Positions 1-5,740 of a DNA stretch of 8,284 nucleotides are shown in pieces. Position numbers and translations under genes: made by a program. Source of the stretch: an uncultured Eggerthella sp. (lineage in GTDB: Bacteria > Actinomycetota > Coriobacteriia > Coriobacteriales > Eggerthellaceae). Where the stretch lies: contig UQVJ01000078.1 in assembly GCA_900544455.1 (NCBI GenBank), forward strand, positions 1 through 8,284. The letters run 5' to 3'. Numbering within the stretch: the first letter of the stretch is position 1; every line of letters starts with the position of its first letter. The notes under the pieces are model-generated. The model worked only from the letters and a program-made list of their open reading frames with translations. It was not told the origin of the DNA and did no database searches.

Positions 1-1
1 C

Positions 2-1243
2 GGAATTGAGGCAAAGGGCGATCTCTCTATCACGGGCTCGGGCACCGTGAATGCAACGGGCGGTACCGAAGGCATCCAATCCAAGGGCAAGACCACCATC
101 GATTCCTCTGGCACCGTGATCGCTAAAGGAGGCGAAGGTAGCGGCATCGCCGCGGGCAGTGACCTGATCATCAAAGGCAGCGGCAAGGTAGAAGCCAGCT
201 CTATCGAGGACGTGGCGATTTGGGCTGGCGACAACATCGAGATTTCGGGCGGCAGCCAGGTCAAGGCAAACTCCAAGGAAGACTATGCCGTTAAGGCCAT
301 AGGCGGCCTCACGGTCACAAACGCCTCCCTTAACGCACATGGTGTTGGATATGGCGTCTATGCTTACAAGGGCATCACACTCGATGGCGCAACCGTGACG
401 GTCCGCGCAGCCGCAGAACGCGACGATGTCAGCGCCCTCTTCACCGACGAGGACGACATCGTCATCAAGAACGGCTCGACTGTGGACGCGTTCGCAGAAG
501 GCCAGTTCTCGACCGCAATCTCCACCAGAAACTACAACCCCAACGAAGCGGGTGGTCACATCTACATTAGCGACTCCGTTGTCAAGGCTATAGCCCGCTA
601 TGTCGAAACTGGTGGCGACGGCCCCGACCACTACAGCGCAGGCCAGGATGGCGAAACTAACCCTCAGCCCCGAGGCATGAACCTCGGCATCTTCGCCCAG
701 ACCAGCGAGGGCATCACGCCCGCGACCATCTCGATCGTCCGCAGCACGGTCACGGCCGAGGGAGACACGGCGGCAATCTTTGCCCTTGCCATGAGCGCAG
801 ACGGCAAGGCGATCGGCACCATTGAGATCGAAGGTGCCATCATCCAGACGCCCGAAGGCGGCAAGGTCATTGACTATCGCAGCAAGGAAGAGCTCCATGA
901 CGGCATTGTCTACGAGGCGGGCCAAACCATCGGCATGGGTGACGTCACGATCGACTCTCCCTATAACGAAGCTGTTGCCAAGCGTGCGGTCATCGCGCCT
1001 CCCGAGGAAGCCAAGCCCGAGGTGAATCCTGCCGTGGCCAAGCCCGAGGTGAAACCGGCCGAGCAGCAAACGCTTGTGACGGACGCCAAGGTCAAGCCTG
1101 CGGAGGCAAAGAAGAACCTCCCCGCAACGGGGGACGCATCGCTTGTAGGGTTTGCTGCTACAGCTTTTGCTGGCGTAGCTGCGGCATTCGCGGGCTTAGC
1201 TGCTCTTCTGGTCGGGTTCGTTGCTCGCCTCAAGCGAGAATAA
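2..1243 (+). CDS. LPXTG-anchored surface protein with beta-helix-like repeats (C-terminal part)
   Basis: The frame is open from the window edge, so the N-terminus and any signal peptide lie upstream; the GTG at 47 is an internal valine. About 413 residues are visible. The first ~170 form at least seven coils of 22-26 residues with the pattern (G/A)-I-x-A-x-x-D-L-x-I-x-G-S-G-x-V-x-A, as expected for a right-handed parallel beta-helix. This resembles Cthe_2159-like carbohydrate-binding proteins, but that family match is only a suggestion. A Pro/Lys/Glu-rich spacer follows, with a nine-residue duplication (AKPEVNPAV / AKPEVKPAE) encoded by an exact 17-bp repeat at 1010-1026 and 1037-1053. The C-terminus is a textbook sortase signal: LPATG at 1118-1132, a hydrophobic stretch, then the basic tail ARLKRE. 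The protein should be covalently attached to peptidoglycan and exposed. Its ligand is unknown. Adhesion or glycan binding is inferred from architecture only. Confidence 0.9.
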   Translation, partial: GIEAKGDLSITGSGTVNATGGTEGIQSKGKTTIDSSGTVIAKGGEGSGIAAGSDLIIKGSGKVEASSIEDVAIWAGDNIEISGGSQVKANSKEDYAVKAIGGLTVTNASLNAHGVGYGVYAYKGITLDGATVTVRAAAERDDVSALFTDEDDIVIKNGSTVDAFAEGQFSTAISTRNYNPNEAGGHIYISDSVVKAIARYVETGGDGPDHYSAGQDGETNPQPRGMNLGIFAQTSEGITPATISIVRSTVTAEGDTAAIFALAMSADGKAIGTIEIEGAIIQTPEGGKVIDYRSKEELHDGIVYEAGQTIGMGDVTIDSPYNEAVAKRAVIAPPEEAKPEVNPAVAKPEVKPAEQQTLVTDAKVKPAEAKKNLPATGDASLVGFAATAFAGVAAAFAGLAALLVGFVARLKRE

Positions 1244-1257
1244 GAGCTGCAATTTGG

Positions 1258-1286
1258 GCGAAGCGCGCGTTTCGCTTAGACTTTTT
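1258..1286 (+). terminator. weak candidate terminator after the surface protein gene
   Basis: Fifteen bases after the stop codon, GCGAA (1258-1262) can pair with TTCGC (1271-1275); alternatively AAGCG (1261-1265) pairs with CGCTT (1273-1277). A run of five T follows at 1282-1286. The stem is only five pairs and the T run is offset by several bases, so this is a marginal intrinsic terminator. Confidence 0.35.
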
Positions 1287-1295
1287 GCTCAATGT

Positions 1296-1320
1296 GGCTG
1301 GTGCCAGTGTGGTGCCAGCC
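1296..1320. repeat. inverted repeat between convergent genes
   Basis: GGCTGG (1296-1301) and CCAGCC (1315-1320) are exact complements, and CCA/TGG close a three-base GTG loop. As plus-strand RNA the two intervening positions form G-U wobbles, giving an 11-pair stem. As minus-strand RNA they become C-A mismatches, so the hairpin is stable only in the surface-protein transcript. It also contains the direct repeat TGGTGCCAG twice. No T run follows. It may act as a 3' end structure for the plus-strand gene or help separate the two converging units. Confidence 0.4.
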
Positions 1321-1323
1321 GCA

Positions 1324-2343
1324 CTATTTCAGCATGAACTCCTTCAGCCCCGAGCGGCTGGTTATTCCCAGCTTCGCATACGTTGTGGAAAGCCTGTTTT
1401 TTACCGTGCCGCGTGAAATGCCCATATGATCTGCGATTTCGCTGTTAGACCAACCGCGGCATGCCAGCATTGAAATTGCAAATTCCGTTGTGGTAAGACT
1501 GTCGGCAACGGTTTTGTGCGCTGCGGGGTTATGGACATGCCGCCATCCGCGGCTGAAGCGGTAGGTGATTTCGATTACCCGTGCAAATTCGCGCGGGTAA
1601 TCTTTTTTGAGGCACGCTTCAGGCAAGCCCTGAAGAAGACCGTGGTGTTCCCCGATTGCTTCGATCAAATCGTCTGCTTGGGCTATGTGCCAAGCTTCCA
1701 TGAAGTGGCGTTCTGCCTTTTCGGGTTGCCGTTTGTTCATCCAGCCCATTGCCGCCACAAGATGAAGGAATATCTCCGAGACGGGATAGCGCGCCTGCTT
1801 CATCCCCAGGGCGTTTTCCGCCATTCCTATGCAGCGGCCGTAGTCGCCGACAAGGTATGCCTGATGGGCCATTGCGTAGGTTGCGAATAGGCGAAGACCT
1901 TCGGGTAGCAGGGCTACGACTTTGTAGAAATCATCTGAAGCTACGGGCGGCTTCAGGTGCAGTAGAACGCTCGATGAAGCCGTGAATAGTAAGTAGGCAG
2001 CGCGTTCTTGGTCGCCGTATTCGTCGTTCGAGTGCTCTTCTGATGACGCTAGGTTGAGCAGGCAGGCGCGAGCGGCGTGGGCGTGGTCGAGCGATAGGTT
2101 TGCGAATCCGCAGATGAAGCATGACGAAATGCGCGAAGGCAAGATGTCTGAGGTAAGGAAGGGCTCTGCGAGACGACATGCTTCGTCAGCATTGCCGCGA
2201 AAATAGGCGGCTTCTGCCAACGCGATGGTCCGGTAGTCGTTGTCGGGCATGGCCTCGATAGCGTCATCGAGGTGCCCTGGCTCGAAAGACGAGCAGATGA
2301 GCGGCATGGGAGCATGCCATATGTTCGGCTGGGAGTTGGCCAC
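1324..2343 (-). CDS. LuxR-family transcriptional regulator with helical repeat-like N-terminal region
   Basis: A 339-residue regulator starting at a GTG preceded by GAGGAGG with a four-base gap. The frame stays open to 2679, but the extra 112 residues are low-complexity, carry the translation of a DNA tandem repeat and lack a comparable ribosome binding site, so they are excluded. Residues ~20-270 are alpha-helical, Ala/Leu-rich and resemble tetratricopeptide or MalT-like repeats (for example the stretch around AEAAYFRGNADEACRLAEPF). Residues ~283-339 form a LuxR/FixJ-type DNA-binding domain: LTTTEFAI, then NSEIADHMGISRGTVKNRLS and YAKLGI, with the usual turn Gly-Ile-Ser and recognition helix RGTVKNRL. 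There is no phosphoacceptor domain, autoinducer domain or membrane helix, so the input signal is unknown. Genes with this design are common in Eggerthellaceae (established knowledge). The gene stands alone, converging on the surface protein gene and diverging from the oxidoreductase gene. Its targets cannot be told from position. Confidence 0.9.
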   Translation of the reverse strand: MANSQPNIWHAPMPLICSSFEPGHLDDAIEAMPDNDYRTIALAEAAYFRGNADEACRLAEPFLTSDILPSRISSCFICGFANLSLDHAHAARACLLNLASSEEHSNDEYGDQERAAYLLFTASSSVLLHLKPPVASDDFYKVVALLPEGLRLFATYAMAHQAYLVGDYGRCIGMAENALGMKQARYPVSEIFLHLVAAMGWMNKRQPEKAERHFMEAWHIAQADDLIEAIGEHHGLLQGLPEACLKKDYPREFARVIEITYRFSRGWRHVHNPAAHKTVADSLTTTEFAISMLACRGWSNSEIADHMGISRGTVKNRLSTTYAKLGITSRSGLKEFMLK

Positions 2344-2347
2344 GGCG

Positions 2348-2354
2348 CCTCCTC
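2348..2354 (-). promoter_or_regulatory. ribosome binding site that sets the LuxR regulator start
   Basis: On the minus strand GAGGAGG lies four bases before the GTG at 2343-2341. It is close to the ideal complement of the 16S 3' end and is the reason for choosing this start over upstream in-frame codons. Confidence 0.75.
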
Positions 2355-2374
2355 GAAATGTGCGTGTTGTCGGT

Positions 2375-2428
2375 TTCGCCGCTTGGGGCAGAGGGGGCAA
2401 GCCGAAGGCGGGCCAGTCAAGCGGCGAA
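2375..2428 (-). promoter_or_regulatory. inverted repeat in the leader of the LuxR regulator gene
   Basis: TTCGCCGCTTG (2375-2385) and CAAGCGGCGAA (2418-2428) are perfect 11-bp complements around a 32-base loop, 32 bases before the GTG start. On the minus strand GGT and ACC just outside can extend the stem past one bulge. A third copy of the core, TTTCGCCGCTT, lies at 2538-2548. No T run follows on the minus strand, so it is not a simple terminator. Repeated copies in both orientations suggest either a 5' UTR stem-loop or operator sites, perhaps for autoregulation (inference). Confidence 0.5.
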
Positions 2429-2591
2429 GACCCAAAAGCAAAACCATTCTTTTGTGATAATAGCGCGAATGAAAACGTAATAGATTGGATATCAGGCCAA
2501 TTGTCGGTACGAGCGTGCTTTCTGTCCAGGTTGCACGTTTCGCCGCTTCTTCGCCCCTCAACCCCCCCCGTGTCATCCCGACCACGGTGCC

Positions 2592-2653
2592 GTATCCGTG
2601 TTCCATGCCGATTCGTGGCGTTGTATCCGTGCTCCATACCGATCCATAGCGTT
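2592..2653. repeat. 31-bp tandem direct repeat, two copies
   Basis: Copies at 2592-2622 and 2623-2653 abut exactly and match at 26 of 31 positions. Both begin GTATCCGTG and end GCGTT. All five differences are transitions (T/C or G/A). The array is about 250 bp upstream of the regulator start and 25 bp left of the first long palindrome. The unit is not a multiple of three, which argues against a coding repeat. Confidence 0.85.
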
Positions 2654-2677
2654 GCCACGAAGCCGCCCCGAGGGTTC

Positions 2678-2863
2678 AAAACAGAAAATCGGCTCGTGCT
2701 GCAACTTTTTTGCGATTAGGGATTGTCCCGGATCTCTGCAATCGCAGATTGGGCCGTAAAAGCGCAGGTGGTCTGCTGCAAAACGGCAGTTTTCTGCATT
2801 GCGGAGGCAGAGGAGAGTCCCTAATCGCAAAAAAGTTGCAAAAGCGCTCGGATTTTTGTTTTT
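2678..2863. repeat. ~186-bp imperfect palindrome centred at ~2770
   Basis: The core is a perfect 23-bp inverted repeat, 2700-2722 against 2818-2840. Pairing continues inward: 2726-2728 with 2812-2814, 2734-2742 with 2798-2806 (one G-U), 2744-2748 with 2793-2797, and 2753-2757 with 2783-2787. It also continues outward, more loosely, through the A-rich 2678-2699 and the T-rich 2841-2863. All pairings share one centre, so either strand could fold into a single long hairpin. No transposase or target duplication is visible. It may be a MITE-like element, an intergenic structured repeat or a noncoding RNA; function unknown. Confidence 0.85.
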
Positions 2864-2869
2864 GCGGTA

Positions 2870-2971
2870 GATGGATCGCCACAGCGGGGCAGATATCACA
2901 AAGGATGGATCGCCGCAGCGGGGTAGATTGCACAAAGGGCGGATCATTGCGGCGGGGCAGATTGCGCAAAG
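2870..2971. repeat. 34-bp tandem direct repeat, three copies
   Basis: Copies at 2870-2903, 2904-2937 and 2938-2971 are contiguous. The shared skeleton is GGATCGCC, then GCGGGG, AGAT and CACAAAG; copy 3 is the most diverged. A decayed fourth unit may follow at ~2972-3000. A unit of 34 bp shifts the reading frame at each copy, so the array is not a protein repeat. It starts six bases after the long palindrome and ends about 165 bp before the oxidoreductase start. There are no spacers, so it is not a CRISPR array. Confidence 0.85.
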
Positions 2972-3035
2972 AGTTGGTTCAGCGTGGGGCGTATCCGCCC
3001 ACATCCATTTTGCTGTGCTCTTTGCTTGCGACGAT

Positions 3036-3052
3036 GTTACAGTTTGTGTAAC
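3036..3052. promoter_or_regulatory. 17-bp dyad, possible operator of the oxidoreductase gene
   Basis: GTTACA and TGTAAC form a perfect six-base inverted repeat around GTTTG, 83 bp before the oxidoreductase ATG. TTGCTT at 3022-3027 or TTGCGA at 3026-3031 could be -35 boxes, but no good -10 box sits at the right distance. The symmetry and position fit a repressor or activator site; no specific regulator is recognised. Confidence 0.35.
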
Positions 3053-3135
3053 GGAATGCGCGCTTTTTTTGGTTGGCTCCAGCGTTGTGGGGCCGATCGT
3101 ATGTGGGGCTTTGGGTGCGCATGAGAGGGGGCATC

Positions 3136-4230
3136 ATGACTCAAAAAAAGGTAATTAGGTGGGGTGTCATCGGTTGCGGTGATGTTGTAGAAACGAAAAA
3201 CGGCCCTGGCCTATATTTGGCCAACGGATCGGAGCTGGTTGGCATCTGGAATCGGACGAAGCAAAAAGCGGTTGACTGGTGTGAGCGCCATGGTCATGGG
3301 CGAGCATTTGATTCGCTTGATGAGCTTCTGGGCTGCCCCGATATAGATATTGTCTACATTGCCACAACACCTAACTGCCACAAAGAGCATGCCATTGCCG
3401 TGGCTGAGGCGGGCAAGGACTGCTATCTCGAAAAGCCTATTGCGCTTTCATGGGACGCGGCACAAGAGATAAAGGCCGCGTTCGAGAAGGCGGGCAAACG
3501 CTGCTTTGTGGCTCATTATCGTCGTGGAATGCCACGCTATCGCGAGCTTAAGCAGGTGCTTGATGCGGGCAAGATCGGTACTGTTCGCGGTGTTCAGGTT
3601 ATTCGCACTCAGCGCCAAACCGCCGAAGAGATGCTTCCTGAAGCGGATAAGCCTTGGCGCGTTCGTCCTGAAGTTTCTGGGGGCAGCCATTTCTTCGAGG
3701 GCGATGCGCATATGCTTGACCTTATTGCGTTTCTTACGGGAACCATCACTGATTTCAGCCTGAAGGTAGACAACCGCACGGGGTTTTACCCTGGTGAAGA
3801 CACGGTTGCTCTTTCGGGCGAGACCGAAAACCGCGTTATGGTTTCGGGGATTTGGTGCTATGCCACGTATAAGGCTATCGACCGATTCCTTATTTATGGG
3901 GACAAGGGAAGTGTCGAGTTCTCTTACTACGACAACGCTGCGCCGATTCGCATCGAGGTGCTTGCCGATGGCGATGCAATAGCTCACGAAGGCGTGATGG
4001 GCGGCGTTCGCAAGGAAGCGGAGCTGGTTCAAGAAGAGCTGTGTCCGCCCGTGGAGAGCTATCCGGGAAATGGCCAGATTCAGGACATCGTCGATGTCCT
4101 ACGCGGTGTGCCCGGCGCCGAATGCACGAGCACGCTTGACAACGCCATGAACACCCTTCGCATAACCTGGGCTGCTCACGAGCTGCGTGCAAAACAGCGT
4201 GGAGAAGCGCGTGAAACAGCTAGTGAATAA
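3136..4230 (+). CDS. Gfo/Idh/MocA family NAD(P)-dependent oxidoreductase
   Basis: A 364-residue cytosolic dehydrogenase of typical family length. The N-terminal Rossmann domain opens at once with RWGVIGCGDVV (residues 8-18), the dinucleotide-binding glycine loop, followed by IWNR at the end of the second strand. DIDIVYIATTPNCHKEHA (70-87) and YLEKPIALS (97-105) hold the family's conserved segments, including the EKP motif whose lysine (100) contacts cofactor and substrate. HYRRGMPRYRELKQ (127-140) begins the second domain. The usual D-x-G-x-H-x-x-D signature appears as E188-G-D-A-H192-M-L-D195, keeping the histidine and last aspartate but altering the first position. The ATG at 3136 is preferred because it directly precedes MTQKKVIRWG and follows a purine-rich GAGAGGGGG; the frame also allows ATG 3121 and TTG 3073. 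Family members act on sugars, inositols and related polyols. The substrate here is unknown and no sugar pathway genes adjoin it. It appears monocistronic. Confidence 0.92.
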   Translation: MTQKKVIRWGVIGCGDVVETKNGPGLYLANGSELVGIWNRTKQKAVDWCERHGHGRAFDSLDELLGCPDIDIVYIATTPNCHKEHAIAVAEAGKDCYLEKPIALSWDAAQEIKAAFEKAGKRCFVAHYRRGMPRYRELKQVLDAGKIGTVRGVQVIRTQRQTAEEMLPEADKPWRVRPEVSGGSHFFEGDAHMLDLIAFLTGTITDFSLKVDNRTGFYPGEDTVALSGETENRVMVSGIWCYATYKAIDRFLIYGDKGSVEFSYYDNAAPIRIEVLADGDAIAHEGVMGGVRKEAELVQEELCPPVESYPGNGQIQDIVDVLRGVPGAECTSTLDNAMNTLRITWAAHELRAKQRGEARETASE

Positions 4231-4311
4231 GGACGCTGTTTGATAGTCGTTCTGTCTGAACCCCGATTGCGCCCCTGCGTTTGAGGCAATCGTGCTGATG
4301 CATTCTGCCCG

Positions 4312-5283
4312 CTATTGCCACGGGTCTTTTGCGAAGAGCTGCCGACGAAGGTCTGCGCGGCGCTCTTTCACATTTGTGCAATCGGTCCGCATTCGCTTGC
4401 CCATCATTTTGGCGAGCGAATGCGCGACAATATCCATCTTGCTCGGATCGGCAACGTGTTTTCGGGTAACGGAGACGCTCTTTATTCCCGATCCGAGCAG
4501 ATCGTTCACGCGCGAAGCATCGCGTTCGGCCGCCTTTTCGCTCATATGGAATTCGCGGCTGTTGTACTCGAGGGCAACCTGCGATTCCTCCCAGTACAGA
4601 TCGCAATGATACAGCCTATGGTTCGTGCTCAATGAGCTGTGCGTTCCGATGGCGATTTCTGCGTTCATCCGAGGCATTCCCAATCCGTATCCCCCGAAGC
4701 GCACTGGCAAACCCAGGAAAAGCGCTAGGCAGGTCTCCATAGGGGAAGCCGATCCGTCCCGAACGAAGCGAATTGCTTTTCGCGCCGATGCGGGGCAGTT
4801 GTTTGGCAGGGAGGCAAGCAGTTTCAGGATTGCATCTTTTGTGGTTAGTGCGGGTCGGTTCTTGAAACCCACGTTGCGTGAAGGGTCGAGTGAATATGAT
4901 CCGCACAGTTCAAAACCCAGCTTCATGAGTTCAACTTCAGTGGACCGTCTTGCCACTTGGGCAAAGCAAAGTTCGGGAGACGCCAAATACAGTTCTTCGC
5001 CCAGCATCAGGAAGCAACGCGTATTGTCTGGAAGCCCGAATTGGTGGGTGTCAATTTCTTTCGAACGACAGCGCGACTCCGCGTCAAGGATTATGAGGGT
5101 AGGTTTTGTCTGGAGTGCCGCTTTTGAAAGATGAGACGGGAGTCTGCCAATTGCACTTTTGAGCAGTTTCGCATCAGGGACACTTTTTGCTTTCGGCATA
5201 GCGCGGGTCCGCTCGAGTTCGCCTATACGCTCAAGCGCCCGAAGACATGCCAATGCTGTTTCGTATCCAAGAAAAAATGCCAT
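4312..5283 (-). CDS. hypothetical protein with DUF559/Vsr-like C-terminal domain
   Basis: A 323-residue soluble protein. The N-terminus (FLGYETALACLRAL, residues 4-17) resembles the opening helix of AbiEi-like proteins. The middle includes SARKAIRFVRDGSASPMETCLAL (166-188), a conserved-looking helix pair. Residues ~224-275 match the layout of a DUF559/Vsr-type PD-(D/E)XK fold: CDLYW with D228, VALEYNS with E239, H246, then D255 and R258 and the strand KSVSVTR (268-274). The expected E-x-K becomes E-x-N, so nuclease activity is doubtful. Proteins like this recur as lineage-specific hypotheticals in Eggerthellaceae (recalled, not checked). The ATG at 5283 lacks a recognisable ribosome binding site; ATG at residue 29 is an alternative, but it would lose the AbiEi-like helix. 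Five 11-bp repeats lie 20 bp upstream. No toxin or methylase partner adjoins it. Role unknown; nucleic acid binding or defence is speculative. Confidence 0.8.
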   Translation of the reverse strand: MAFFLGYETALACLRALERIGELERTRAMPKAKSVPDAKLLKSAIGRLPSHLSKAALQTKPTLIILDAESRCRSKEIDTHQFGLPDNTRCFLMLGEELYLASPELCFAQVARRSTEVELMKLGFELCGSYSLDPSRNVGFKNRPALTTKDAILKLLASLPNNCPASARKAIRFVRDGSASPMETCLALFLGLPVRFGGYGLGMPRMNAEIAIGTHSSLSTNHRLYHCDLYWEESQVALEYNSREFHMSEKAAERDASRVNDLLGSGIKSVSVTRKHVADPSKMDIVAHSLAKMMGKRMRTDCTNVKERRADLRRQLFAKDPWQ

Positions 5284-5303
5284 ACGACGATGCTATTGAT
5301 GGC

Positions 5304-5358
5304 ATCGGAAAGAGATGCGAAAGGGATGAGAAGAGAATGCGAAAAAGATGCGAAAGAA
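5304..5358. repeat. 11-bp tandem repeat, five copies, in a purine tract
   Basis: Five contiguous 11-mers start at 5304, 5315, 5326, 5337 and 5348: ATCGGAAAGAG, ATGCGAAAGGG, ATGAGAAGAGA, ATGCGAAAAAG and ATGCGAAAGAA. The plus strand remains purine-rich to ~5380. The period is close to one DNA helical turn, so every copy presents the same face. On the minus strand the array is a pyrimidine tract ending 20 bp before the ATG at 5283, where promoter or 5' UTR elements would lie. Confidence 0.85.
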
Positions 5359-5441
5359 GCGGGCAGTGAAGATTGAAGGGGTTCAGGTGGAGCATTCGCC
5401 TGAAGGTTTCCGCGCCCCTCCCAAGGCTTCGCGCGAAGTGC

Positions 5442-5657
5442 GGCAAGAAATGATTGTTTTGTACTCCCGCGTAGCCTGAGGGCGACTTTCTGGCGAGATT
5501 TCGCTGAAATGTACGCTCGGACAGCCTATTTTGGCAATATAAGCGTATTTTGTACGCTCCGAGCCGGAAAAACGCTGTCGGAGGGTACATTTCGCGAGTA
5601 TCTCGCCAGAAAAGCCCGATTATCTTGCCCGAGAGTACAAAATACGCTCATTTCGCC
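5442..5657. repeat. ~216-bp imperfect palindrome with five TGTACNCYCS motifs
   Basis: Left and right arms pair about a centre near 5550. Outer: GAAATGA (5447-5453) with TCATTTC (5648-5654). Middle: TTTCTGGCGAGAT (5487-5499) with the matching stretch at ~5600-5612, and GAAATGTAC with GTACATTTC. Inner: CGGACAGC-like arms near 5518-5525 and 5574-5581. Apex: AGCGTA (5542-5547) and TACGCT (5553-5558) around TTTTG. The motif TGTACNCYCS occurs at 5460-5469, 5510-5519 and 5551-5560 on plus and at 5580-5589 and 5630-5639 on minus. The outer two pairs are exactly symmetric about 5549.5. No coding sense or transposase is evident. It could be a MITE-like element, a structured RNA or a cluster of protein sites. 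Confidence 0.85.
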
Positions 5658-5740
5658 ATTCTTCGATGCTTACGGCTTTTCGTGCGGGGTGGGCGGCCGA
5701 CGGGGCATTCCTGCGCGATAGGATTGGCTGGTGGTGGGAT

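Larger units (their letters stand above)
2344..3135. other. divergent intergenic region rich in repeats
   Basis: This 792-bp stretch separates the regulator from the oxidoreductase gene, and no convincing gene is seen in it. From left to right it holds the regulator leader with its 11-bp inverted repeat, a TATTAT-like -10 candidate on the minus strand near 2457-2462 without a clear -35 box, a run of eight C at 2562-2569, the 31-bp tandem duplication, the ~186-bp palindrome, three 34-bp tandem repeats, and a short dyad before the oxidoreductase gene. Open frames here cross the repeats in both directions without family resemblance. Confidence 0.7.

Noticed and set aside
47..1243. GTG at 47 as a true start of the surface protein
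   Set aside because: The frame is open from base 2 and the repeat pattern continues upstream, so the gene is cut by the window edge.
2562..2569. Eight-C run as a phase-variation switch
   Set aside because: It lies outside any supported coding region and is not clearly within a promoter spacer.
2344..2679. N-terminal extension of the LuxR regulator
   Set aside because: No ribosome binding site, low-complexity translation, and it overlaps the 31-bp tandem repeat and the leader dyad.
2870..2971. CRISPR array
   Set aside because: The repeats are contiguous without spacers and no cas gene is present.
3073..3135. Upstream TTG extension of the oxidoreductase
   Set aside because: The Rossmann strand begins right after ATG 3136 and the added 21 residues look non-native.
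4265..4291. Terminator between the oxidoreductase and DUF559-like genes
   Set aside because: GATTGC/GCAATC pair around a 15-base loop, but there is no T run on either strand and the stem is weak.
4625..5134. 169-residue plus-strand open frame
   Set aside because: Antisense shadow of the DUF559-like gene with no ribosome binding site or recognisable family.
5442..5657. Integron attC site or insertion sequence
   Set aside because: No integrase or transposase and no recognised core sites; only the palindrome is supported.
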